Assembly: GCA_024449915.1 (NCBI GenBank) | Contig: JAMZAV010000627.1 | Coordinates: 434,001-498,000, forward strand | Direction: 5' to 3' | Length of the DNA stretch: 64,000 bases | From: Sweltsa coloradensis | Lineage: Eukaryota; Arthropoda; Insecta; Plecoptera; Chloroperlidae | Part shown: positions 35,401-42,300 of the stretch, in pieces | How the letters are laid out: each line of letters opens with the position of its first letter | Position numbering within the stretch: position 1 is the first letter of the stretch | The notes under the pieces: generated by a model | What the model was told of the DNA's origin: nothing | The model's database searches: none | The model's input: only the letters and a program-made list of their open reading frames with translations | Made by a program: the position numbers and the translations under genes

Positions 35401-35916
35401 AGATTGAAACTTTTAGCCTCCCAAGCCACGGCCATAACGACAAGACACAGCTAGGCCTAGCCTTGCGTACGGTTGTAGACCTAAGAACCTGCCTTGGCTA
35501 GGCTAGGCAAGGGAATTGGATACACAAAGGCTAGGCCTACTCTCCGCTAAGTATTAGTATTAGTAGTTTTAGGGCGCTTCAACGGCAAAGATTATTCGCT
35601 CTCCGCTAGGGATAGGCCCTAGCCTAGTTAATAAACACGGACTAGGCCTAGAGCCTAGGCCTAACCCAGGCTATAACCTTTGGGTTTATCCCCAAAGCAT
35701 TGAATAACCAGTACACAAAGCCCAAAGCTATAACAAACACCAACTTCCAAACATTTTGAGGTTAGGAATGTACTAACCTGTCTCAGCACTAGGAAATGGT
35801 ACGATTTGTAATAACTTCTTTATAAATTCGTTAGCATTTTTAAATATCTTTCTCGCGGAAGTAACATCCAATGTTCCCTGCTTCGTTATTAATGAACCTC
35901 TCTCTTTAATCTTCAT
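16966..35916 (-). CDS. SURF6: SURF6 homologue (surfeit locus protein 6), four coding exons
   Basis: SURF6 is a nucleolar protein that binds nucleic acid and acts in ribosomal RNA processing and large-subunit assembly. I assembled exons 35778-35916, 31402-31461, 27801-27872 and 16966-17600. All junctions are GT-AG, phases agree, and the total is 906 bp or 301 residues plus TAG; human SURF6 is 361. The family domain is in the last exon: FSKFDFCEYS, then a helical stretch AMLKRLDKQTETIKRLEERG, the conserved FAWQRALDMAEGKKYKDD, and a Lys/Arg-rich tail ending GRVIIK. The N-terminus is not strongly conserved, as is usual. The start ATG at 35914-35916 lies 25 bp from the first ENDOG ATG on the other strand. 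Introns total about 18 kb and are full of repeats. I am confident of the family from the C-terminal domain; exon 2 is short and the least certain. Confidence 0.9.
17601..18203 (-). other. SURF6 intron 3, repeat-free part
   Basis: Intronic DNA just upstream of exon 4. No gene or repeat end was recognised. Confidence 0.6.
18204..18995 (+). mobile_element. GGATGAGC repeat (Helentron/HINE-like), copy 1
   Basis: It begins TGGATGAGC followed by AGCGAGCG words and ends GCGTTTTCCTAG just before T. Near the end, CGCTCATCC is the inverse of the start (a subterminal inverted repeat), and AACGC...GCGTT can form a short hairpin about seven bases before the terminal CTAG. Subterminal inverted repeats, a hairpin and a CTAG end before T are Helitron/Helentron features. 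There is no target duplication. The family assignment is inference. Confidence 0.7.
19020..19783 (+). mobile_element. GGATGAGC repeat, copy 2
   Basis: Same ends and interior order as copy 1, about 760 bp, head to tail with it and only about 25 bp away. It ends TTTTCCTAG before T. Internally it contains several diverged blocks of the form CACCTACATGCTTTATCC, so the element itself is built of short tandem subunits. Confidence 0.72.
19857..20632 (+). mobile_element. GGATGAGC repeat, copy 3
   Basis: The third head-to-tail copy, about 775 bp, starting TGGATGAGCGTAGCGAGCG and ending TTTTCCTAG before T. The T run and ATTCCGGCTAAACCGATACT block at 19930-20005 match copies 1 and 2. Confidence 0.72.
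20733..21522 (-). mobile_element. GGATGAGC repeat, copy 4 (inverted)
   Basis: The same terminal words in the opposite orientation: ACTAGGAAAACGC on the left and CGCTACGCTCATCCA on the right. The interior differs from copies 1-3 and carries two blocks of AACGTTGTNGCCCCACCCG (20985-21060 and 21165-21240), so this is a subfamily sharing ends but not the body. Confidence 0.7.
21543..22510 (-). mobile_element. GGATGAGC repeat, copy 5 (inverted, composite)
   Basis: It starts ACTAGGAAAACGC and ends CTACGCTCATCCA. The left part matches copy 4 and the right part (about 21950-22510) holds three consecutive blocks of the GGTTTAGCCGGAATCGTG type seen in copies 1-3. It therefore looks like a chimera or a stack of nested partial copies. 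Confidence 0.68.
22602..22950. repeat. Foldback/TIR repeat
   Basis: GTAGAGTCAGATATTTATGG at the left is approximately inverted at the right (GTAAATACCTGCCTCTGC), and TTATAG flanks both sides. A third, direct block GAAGCAGGTATTTGTGGTGG sits at 22808. It looks like a small non-autonomous element, superfamily unknown. Confidence 0.5.
22951..25360 (-). other. SURF6 intron 3, mostly single-copy
   Basis: No gene was seen. Of note are a short inverted copy of the SURF6 exon 4 border at 24443-24479, an (ACT)n patch near 24948-24965, and a stray piece of the copy 4 repeat interior at 25012-25090. Confidence 0.5.
24443..24479 (+). repeat. Inverted partial duplicate of SURF6 exon 4 acceptor
   Basis: On plus, TATTTTCCAGGTAAAAAGAA and the following 17 bases repeat the polypyrimidine end, AG acceptor and first codons of SURF6 exon 4 (minus strand at 17573-17610), with one difference. 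The reading then breaks down within about ten codons. It lies inside SURF6 intron 3 but in the opposite orientation, so it cannot be spliced into SURF6. Confidence 0.7.
25361..25777. repeat. Long hairpin: 173-nt arms, 71-nt loop
   Basis: Positions 25361-25533 are inverted at 25605-25777 with few differences (for example AAGCTCGTCTACCC against the complement of GGGTAGATGAGCTT). The equal arm lengths and high identity suggest a recent foldback event or a foldback transposon. The frame at 25736-26131 only overlaps it and has no recognised domain. Confidence 0.85.
26339..26430 (+). repeat. (ATT)n microsatellite
   Basis: An almost pure ATT repeat of more than 25 units. The poly-Leu and poly-Ile frames here are artefacts of the repeat. 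It directly abuts the left arm of the tRNA-like inverted-repeat unit. Confidence 0.95.
26427..26559 (+). repeat. tRNA-like core inside a 31/32-bp inverted repeat
   Basis: The arms are TTGATTCATAGCAATTGTCG plus about ten more bases at 26428-26457, and their inverse at 26528-26559, with a one-base gap. The loop of about 70 nt contains GGTAGAGC (the A-box end) and GGGTTCGAACCCC (a paired T-arm with B-box), ending CGGGGC. The 5' acceptor strand is lacking. A tRNA-derived cassette caught between inverted repeats, with a possible Pol III internal promoter, is the simplest description. Confidence 0.7.
26966..27289 (+). pseudogene. LINE reverse transcriptase C-terminal fragment
   Basis: The frame shows a pattern usual at the C-terminus of CR1/Jockey-like reverse transcriptases: LGWEKLEGTRRIDRLGKMF, then an Arg-rich stretch, then RNSFLARMVVDWNRLSGGVV and a final FK helix. 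No catalytic motif is present, so it is a 5'-truncated copy. About 200 bp of purine-rich tail follows to roughly 27510. It sits in SURF6 intron 3 in the orientation opposite to the gene. Confidence 0.7.
27801..27872 (-). CDS. SURF6: SURF6 exon 3
   Basis: A 72-bp exon with acceptor CTGTTTCAG and donor AAAAG|GTAAGT. It encodes VKVFGEGTRAKSLEELHKKF and continues EALKG into exon 4. Phases match on both sides. The charged helix corresponds to the region before the Lys-rich segment in other SURF6 proteins. Confidence 0.9.
27925..27993 (+). repeat. tRNA-derived SINE-like unit (family 2)
   Basis: GGCCTAGTCACTAAGGCGCC (A-box-like), GGAATGTG and GTTCAAACAACGGTCGGGAT match the unit at 9671-9738 in the same order. 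It is the second copy of that tRNA-derived family. Confidence 0.55.
28042..28372. repeat. Foldback repeat, ~75-nt arms
   Basis: The block AAAAACGCCAATCTCGTTGT with GACGAGTGAGCGAG at 28060-28095 is inverted at 28325-28365 (CTCACTCGTC...CAACGACTGGCATTTTT). The spacer is about 170 nt. Divergence between arms is higher than in the hairpins at 25.4 or 33.1 kb. Confidence 0.65.
28568..28642 (-). repeat. tRNA-derived SINE-like unit (family 1)
   Basis: On minus: TCAGTGGTCAGTGTCC, CTTCCAATGCA and CGGGTTCAAATCCCG. The order and the CTTCCAATGCA anticodon-loop word are shared with the unit at 56505-56580. A-box and B-box are recognisable; the acceptor stem is not. Confidence 0.65.
28711..29345. mobile_element. 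Possible relative of the CTAGGAAAACGC repeat
   Basis: CTAGGAAACGCTC and AACGCGTTGATAAGCGAGC at 28711-28745 resemble the inverted terminus of copies 4 and 5. An ACAAACAAACAAAA tract like theirs ends the region at 29325-29352. The opposite terminus was not found. Confidence 0.35.
29358..29570. mobile_element. MITE-like inverted repeat
   Basis: A 213-bp unit starting GGGTGTTTTCGGAAACC and ending with its exact inverse GGTTTCCGAAAACACCC. The interior is rich in GATCGGATCGGATCC-like palindromes. I could not find a clear target duplication. Confidence 0.6.
29860..31195 (+). pseudogene. Broken acidic transposase-like frame around a hAT element
   Basis: From ATG at 29860 the plus strand reads an acidic Ser/Asp/Glu-rich sequence with stop codons. 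The part just before the inserted element is SDSEESVLDSSDMSGSGSES, and after it comes GPHIKFCFEKYFESTCKW. Acidic N-termini of this kind occur in piggyBac-derived proteins, but no catalytic motif or TTAA boundaries are seen. Family not established; the frame is certainly dead. Confidence 0.35.
30052..31066. mobile_element. hAT-type element, 8-bp TSD GTGGGGGT
   Basis: A 1015-bp element starting CAGTGGCGTAGCAAC and ending GTAGCTACGCCACTG. The flanks GTGGGGGT at 30044-30051 and 31067-31074 are identical. The CAGTGGCGTAGC end is a classic hAT type. The interior has no transposase. It interrupts an acidic, Ser/Asp/Glu-rich reading frame. Confidence 0.9.
31402..31461 (-). CDS. SURF6: SURF6 exon 2
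   Basis: A 60-bp exon with acceptor TTCTTTATAG and donor CTAAAG|GTAAGT, encoding DEVGGGDADGALLTKTHHAK in phase with its neighbours. It is unconserved and short; the support is the splice sites and the phase on both sides. Confidence 0.72.
32112..33048 (+). repeat. Diverged tandem repeat split by a LINE fragment
   Basis: Positions 32112-32420 recur at 32772-33046 in direct orientation, sharing AATTTGTACAA, TTGAAATTAAACATGCT, ATTATAAATATCT and AAAACACAAGGGG. A third partial unit lies at 32680-32730. Between the two main units lies the LINE 3' fragment with a GAA tail. Confidence 0.65.
32403..32656 (+). pseudogene. LINE 3' fragment with zinc-knuckle tail and (GAA)n
   Basis: The frame 32403-32624 holds CILCATEQHTREHLRRCPVL, the Cys-Cys-His-Cys pattern at the end of RNase H-bearing LINEs, then a stop and AGAAGAAGAAGAAG at 32641-32654. 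It parallels the LINE end at 16574-16769 in motif order and in the simple-repeat tail. Confidence 0.65.
33091..33475. repeat. Long hairpin: 144-nt arms, 97-nt loop
   Basis: Positions 33091-33234 are inverted at 33332-33475 with only a handful of mismatches (for example CGGCAGCCAAGCTCTCC against the inverse of GGAGAACTTGGCTGCCG). No target duplication was recognised. The frames here (32989-33180 and 33298-33489) are the two arms and do not look like genes. Confidence 0.85.
33759..34292. mobile_element. MITE with ~28-bp TIRs, TA-type target
   Basis: ACTGTGATTCAGATAAGGTG and GCGG at the left are inverted exactly at the right end (34257-34288). TATA occurs at both outer borders, so the target may be TA, as for Tc1/mariner, but the palindromic border makes this ambiguous. 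A G run of about 16 lies just outside at 33723-33738. Confidence 0.7.
34300..35145 (-). other. SURF6 intron 1 stretch, no gene seen
   Basis: A plus-strand frame at 34670-34915 is open but I see no domain in it. The surroundings are moderately GC-rich. A decayed retroelement is possible. Confidence 0.4.
35154..35366. mobile_element. 213-bp MITE with 32-bp TIRs and 8-bp TSD
   Basis: It starts GGTACTCTTGTAGTTGGCGG and GTCCCAACTTTT; the right end is the inverse with one substitution. TACAATTC is duplicated exactly at 35146-35153 and 35367-35374. An internal direct repeat GAAAGGATTTCGGGTGCG occurs at about 35200 and 35300. Confidence 0.88.
35778..35916 (-). CDS. SURF6: SURF6 exon 1 (start)
   Basis: It opens with ATG at 35914-35916 and encodes MKIKERGSLITKQGTLDVTS, then a Lys-rich helix and PFPSAET. 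The donor is ACAG|GTTAGT. An A at -3 gives a good start context. No earlier in-frame ATG fits between here and the ENDOG gene. Confidence 0.82.
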
Positions 35917-36031
35917 TTTCGCTTGACGTGTTGTTCAAAACATGGCAAGCAAAACTTCAGCACAGCCTTCTCAATGGGTTCGATTTGGATCGAACCGGTG
36001 CTCATTGGTCCATCGAAGGCAGTGTACTAAA
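35917..36031. promoter_or_regulatory. Bidirectional SURF6/ENDOG promoter region
   Basis: Only 25 bp (35917-35941) separate the SURF6 ATG and the first ENDOG ATG, or 115 bp to the second ENDOG ATG at 36032, so one short region must serve both. It contains TGACGTG (35924-35930), an ATF/CREB-like half site, and an inverted CCAAT word ATTGG (36004-36008). No TATA box is seen. Transcription starts probably overlap the coding starts of the partner gene. Confidence 0.65.
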
Positions 36032-36322
36032 ATGGCGGCGGTATGGAAATCAACACTGAGGCAATATTTGAGGTTAGCTGCATTTGCAACTGTTGGTGTT
36101 GGCGGATGGATAGTAGGATCAACACTAGAGAGACGTAAATTGCACAGCCTAAATTATGAAGAATTGCAATTTGCAAAGGAGAGTTATTCCGATGAAATAT
36201 TTACAAAAATGCCTGGTCTGCCCATTTTTGGGACAGTGTCAGCTGCTTCTCCAATAGACAATAAAATTGACAAGTTCTCCGATATTCCATCTGAACTTCC
36301 AGCTGTCACTCGAGTTTCACAG
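35942..36322 (+). CDS. ENDOG: ENDOG exon 1 (mitochondrial presequence)
   Basis: Two in-frame starts are possible, 35942 and 36032, both with A at -3 and G at +4. The N-terminal part is basic and free of acidic residues, and a hydrophobic stretch LAAFATVGVGGWIVG follows, as in ENDOG, where the presequence is followed by an inner-membrane anchor. The exon ends at CAG|GTTAGA. The short spacing to SURF6 makes the 36032 start attractive, but the longer form also looks like a presequence. Confidence 0.85.
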
Positions 36323-39300
36323 GTTAGACGTGTGGGTTGTCCTCTTTCAGATTGTATAGGCTATAACCTGTTTGGATGGCCGTCGGTGCACTAGTGGCAC
36401 TCCGATGGTCATTGGATGAACTAATCGCAGCCGTAGGCCTAACCGTCCCCCACGAACACGGCCACTCGCCTCCTTTAGCTGTAGATCTACCGCAAGAGCG
36501 TTGGAACCGGCCCAGGACTGCGATTCTATAACTCTGACGGAGTTGGACCCGGGCGTTTCCAACGGTAATCGTCTCTGTTGTAAGTGATCGACCCAGTTGA
36601 GGTCGATATCGTTGCGATATAATCCGTGACAACCGAGTCCGACTCGGTTATATTTGTATAAAATGGTGGATGATAAGCCTTGGCCTACAAGTAAACACAA
36701 CCAGATTATTAACTTTCTCAAACGAATAACAATAGTATGCTCAAAGAAAACCTACCTCTAGTAAGGGCCTACCCCTGAGAGTCCCGTGCGTTCCCTTTTT
36801 TCATAAAATTATACCATTTAAATCCAATTCCTCCCCGATTGGAAATAATACACACATCTATGTCATTTCGAATATTTGACAACTGACTGTGAATCATTTG
36901 TTCACATTTGACCGTCCACTGCCATGTAAATCATACCTTTCGACCTCGACCAACAACAACCGGAACGATTACTGTTACTACGGAGTCGGTCCCGTGACAG
37001 AGTTGAACCCGTGAAGTTACTGAATAGGGGCCCAGGGCAGGGTGGTAGCCCCCCCCCCCCAAACCAAATATGATGGTTGTGAAAATATGAATGTTGTGCA
37101 TTATGCAAATAACTTACAAAAAATACAAGTACGGTAGTAGAGTAGCCAACATCACTGGTTGCACACAAAAACATTCCAATGAGGCACTTATTATGTCGGA
37201 AAAGGTGTAAAACACGAGGTAGGCCTAGACTTACGTTACAGGTCTTGCAAAGTATGGATGGCTATAAATATTTCTTTAGGAGGCACCTACCACGAGATGG
37301 TCCCGAGGACGAGGGCGGTCTCTGATCAGGAGGCAGCGCGTCATTCGTAGTGCGCAGTAATCAATGCAACTTGCAAGCGAGAATAGTCGACGTCTACACA
37401 GATTTGTAGAGTGAAAATCTTTAGAAATTACAACATTAACTGCAATGCACTGGGTAAAAAATCAATGCCGTTGGTATTAGGCCTAGGTAGTACAAATTGG
37501 CACAATTAAATTTCTTTAAAGAAAAGTATCCCTACCGGTACCGGTACCCACAATACGGTAGGATCCACAATTACCTTGCAAATGGATACCGGTATAGGCC
37601 TACATATTATCCATACACACCTGCAACAAATATACAATCTCTGGCACTGCTATATGTACTTGATCAAAGTGAAATAAATGATTATTATTTTTATTAATTA
37701 TTTTATTTTTGTTCCAGGCCCAGTTACTATGTTACTGCATGTGGATAGGTAGCCTAGTTGTCAAGAGTTTCATATTAGTGCATTCTTCTTTACAGATTAT
37801 GAAATACGGATTTCCAGGAATGGACAACATACGATCTTTTGAAGACTACGTTCTATCGTACGATCGCAGAAATCGGGTGGCTCACTGGGTGTTTGAACAC
37901 TTGACAAGAGAAAACACGAAGTACAACGATGCCGTTGATCGCTCAAAATGTGAATTTACTGAAGACACGTCCATCCACCAATATTTTCGGCAAGTTATTT
38001 TAAACTGGGCACCCTTAGCTGCTTGCGGAGAACAATGTGATTAACAAGTTTCTGGTGTTGGTCATCAATCATCATTATCTGTTGCCACGTCCAACTCTGC
38101 ATTGGGTCGGCGTTAAAGACAGGCCTCTCCATCTTCTTCTGTCCTGCCACCACTCCTCTCCTTCCACCACATTCCAGTCTCCTCCTCGCTGTTCTACATC
38201 CTTTTTCACACTATTCTGCCCACCGCCGTCTGGATGTATGTAAGATACAAAATAGCTGCTTGTCATGGCTCAACAAAATTCGGTCATGACTTTCAGTGAA
38301 CTTTCAGTCGGTAAAGAAGTTCATGCCCCCCTTAACTAACACCATCTATGGTTCAAAGCTGGAACTAGATCTGTGAAACTTCCTTTACATACCTGAGTTT
38401 GTTGTCATAATTCATGAAAAATAAACAATTCCTTAATATAAAACGTTCCAAATGAATAAAAATATAATTATCACCTTTATTATTCATTAATTAAAAGCCC
38501 GGCCATAAGTCCCAATCCTAAACCTGAAATAAATCTACTTCCGCCCCCCTTAACTAGCCCTATCTAGCGGCAGACCGACAAAGCTATACACCTTTTGCAT
38601 GTCAATCATTTAACATGGGGAAATCCGAGCCATGACAAGCAGCTATTTTGTATCTTACATACATCCAGACGGCGGTGATTCTGCCATTGTTGTCGTGATC
38701 TGCCCAGGTTGGTGGACCTGGAATTTCCAATTCCATCATCCTTCACGGTAATCTCGCTTCTTCCATCCTTTTGACATGTCCAAACCACATTAATCTCCTC
38801 TCTCCAATTTGCTCCATTAAATTCCTCACGCCTACTTGATCTCGGATATCCTCATTTCGTATTCGGTCCCATCTAGTATTACCTACAGTGCTTCTCAAAA
38901 ACTTCATATCTACAGCCTGCACAAGGCTCTCATCCACTGTAGTCATATTTCAAGTCTCTGCTGCATATGTCAGTATTGGAACAAAGTAGGTCTGGTAACC
39001 TTGCACTTCTTTGGTACTTCTCTGTTCCATATGAGGTCTCGGATAGATTGGAATAACCCAACAGCTTGCTGCGTCCTTCTTACTATCTCTGGTTGAACCC
39101 TCCCATCGTATGCTACTACACTCCCCACGTACTAAAATTCTCCACTTGCTTTAAAATCTGTTCTAGTAGAATCCTGACATTCTTCCATTTATCTCGTGTC
39201 ATCAGCAGTAAAAAAAAAGCCTAAATCTAGCCCTAATAAATCGAATAAGGTTGGTTGTTTTTTTCGGCAGTCACCATCACTCTTCGAAGGTAAGCTGTTG

Positions 39301-42300
39301 GAAAAATCCCCTATCTCACACCAAGGCAAATATCATAAAATGTTTCCTGGTAGAAGAAAAACACAAAAGGGGTTACAGGGGGCCAAAAGGGGCCCCCCAC
39401 CCCCCCACCCCACACAACCTTTTGTCCAACTGGTTTCAGGGGGCCTTAACCGGCCCGGGGCCGTTGAGGACAGAATTGCCCCGCCAGCAACAATTTGACG
39501 GGAATTTACCCCAAAAAAGGAAGGGGAAGTTCCCAGGTTTTATTTACCCGTTTTCATTGTTTTACTACCAAACCCCCCCGCCCAGCTTTCGACGGGTTCC
39601 CGTTCTTTTTAAATTTTTGGGAAATGTTTTTTTTAACTTAAAATATAACATTTAATGAAAAACTCTTTTTTTGGCCCCAAAAGTTTTTTTTTCCAAAATT
39701 TAATTTTTATTAATTAAAATAACCAGTCCAAACCCCCTAAATGCCCCCGTTTTGATGGTTTTTCAATTAAAAACCCTTTTGGCGTAGGGTAAAAAATTAA
39801 AATTTTTAGTTTCTCCTAAAATAAAAAAATCAACTTCCTTCTTTCCCACCATTAACTCAACCCTTTCCTGTTCAATCGTTACCCCCTTTTGCCCCATGTT
39901 CCCCCACCCTCGTTTTCCAAAAGGGTCCAAATATTCTTTCCCATTTTTTCTTGGGGGGGGGGGGTACCCTCCCTCCCGCCATTTCGTCTGTCCTTTCTTG
40001 ATTTTTCAATTTTTCAAAATTTTTAGCCCCTCTCCTGCTTAATTTAATTTCAATCCGTTCCCATTCTTATTTTTTACCTTTCCATCTTGTCCTTTTCCCT
40101 TTTATTTTCTTAACCCCAATTTTTTCTCCCCTTTTACTCCCTTCTTTGTCCTCCCAAGTTTCTCTTGAATCCCCCCCAATTACCGTTTTAAGCCAAAATT
40201 TTCCCCATTTTTTTTGGCCTTTCCTATTTCTTTTCCCCTCCTTGGTTTCAATTTCCCTTTTAACCTTTTTCCCCATTTTTTTCATATTCCAAAATTTACT
40301 TCTTTTACAAATTTAACTCCCCAACCCATTTCTTTTTTTCATTTCTACTGCCCTTTTTGTCCCCCCTTTATACCTTAAAACTTTTTCTGGTTAGCACTCT
40401 TTTTTTGCCCCACTCCCCCTTTCCCCCCTTGAAATTTCTTGTTTTCCCCCAATTTTTTATTTTTTTGTGGGCAACATTAATTTTCTTGTTCCCCTCTGTT
40501 TTGCCCCAATCCTTCCCCTAAATTTTTTATTTTTTTTGTAAATTTAAAAAACTCTTTTTCCAAATTCCCCTATTACAAACATTTTTTACCTCCCTTTGTT
40601 TTTTTAAAACCAAAACTTTCACCCTTTTTTGTTTGATTTTTTACCCCTCTTAAACTCTTCCCCATCTTACCTCTCCTCCTTTTTCTCTGGCACTCTACCC
40701 CTCCACTTCCCCAAAAACACAATTTTCTTTTCCCCTTCCCATTTGTTCCCCTTCATTTTTCCTTAACAAATTGGGGAAAAACAAAGTGAAGCCCCATTCC
40801 CTTGAAACCAATATTTGTTTCTTCCCCTTTGTTTTCTTTTTTTGTCTTTTAAACCTCTTCCCCATTTTTTATTCAAAATAACTTTCCCCTTAAGTTTTTT
40901 GAAAAAACACTGCACTTTTTTTCCACCCCCTTTTTTTTTTAAAAATTTTCTTAACCCGGCACTTTTTTTAACCTATTTTTCCTCTTTCTTTTCCCAAAAA
41001 ACCCCCGAAAAAAGAAAAACAAAAAAAAGGGAAAAAAAAAAAAAAAAAAAAAAAGGGAAAAAACCCCCCAAAAAACCCCCTTTTTTTGTTTCCCGCGCAT
41101 TATTTCGAAAAACCACTTCTTCCCTTCCACACCTGATGTTTTGATCATTTCCACAAAAATGTATCCACTCCCGGAGCTTACCTTCTTCATGGCCCAAACG
41201 CCCGAGCCCCTTTGTTCTGTTACCTCGTTTTCTTCATCTTCTCCTTGCCTTTTTCTCTTCTCTGCTTTTTAAATTTTTTCCAACCCTGTCATTTAGCAAT
41301 TTTAAAATTTTCCCCACTTTTTTTGTTTTTCCCTGGGGTTGTTTGTAACTTGGCCATTTTCTTTTACCATGAGCTTTTTTTTTTCCCTTTTTCTTGTTTT
41401 TTTTGTTTTACTAGTCCGACAAAATTTTCTTATTTCCCGGAAATCATCTTCAAATTTTACCAAAAATTCTTCATTGCTTTGTCTTTCTCCTCCTTCACTT
41501 TTTTTCACATGGTTTTTCCCCTAGGGTACTCGTACTCTTTTCTTTGGTTTCCCTTTTTTCTTTTTTTTCCCAGCTAGTTTTTTCCCCGAACTGCACTCGT
41601 CCCTCTCTTCCCCACGCTTTTCTTTCTTTTTCCTCCTTCCACTGACCTTCCAACAGCTTTCTGCCTTGACAAAAAAACCCTTTCTTAAAGTTTTGCCATT
41701 CTTCTTCTATTTCCCCCACTTCATTTGTAGGTTTTTGGGTCATAATTCTTGTCATAAACCTTCTTGCCTATGGGAGATTGCATTTTTTCCCACACTTTTA
41801 GTCTTTGTCCCGGGTTTTTATTCTCTTTTTGTCTTGTACCATCATTCTAAACTTCCCCAAACCCCAGCCGGGCCCCACCCAAATGAATTGAGGCATTACC
41901 CTCACATCCTAAAGGTTTCTCTTTATTTTTTTTCCCTATACATAGATTCTTCTGTCTCTGTTGTCTTCACCATAGCCAACTCGTTTTTTGGGTTCTACTT
42001 TCTTGAACCAAACTATTTCCTTAACAAAGGGTTTTCTGGCAACATTTCTAACAATTTCTCTCCATCTCTGTTCTTGCATCTATCCCATGTCTGCCCATAA
42101 CCTTTTAAAACCCTTTTCTATCTTTTCCTATTTTTGCTTTAAAACCCCCCTTATACATAGTATTCGATGTCATAATTGCTTTAATTTTCCCACAAATCAT
42201 CCTTCTCAAACCCCTGGTCTTCCTGTTTTAGGGGGCCCTACCCTGAATGAATTCGATTTTCATGCTGTCACGCACAAAAATGTACATCTGTATCTTCTAT

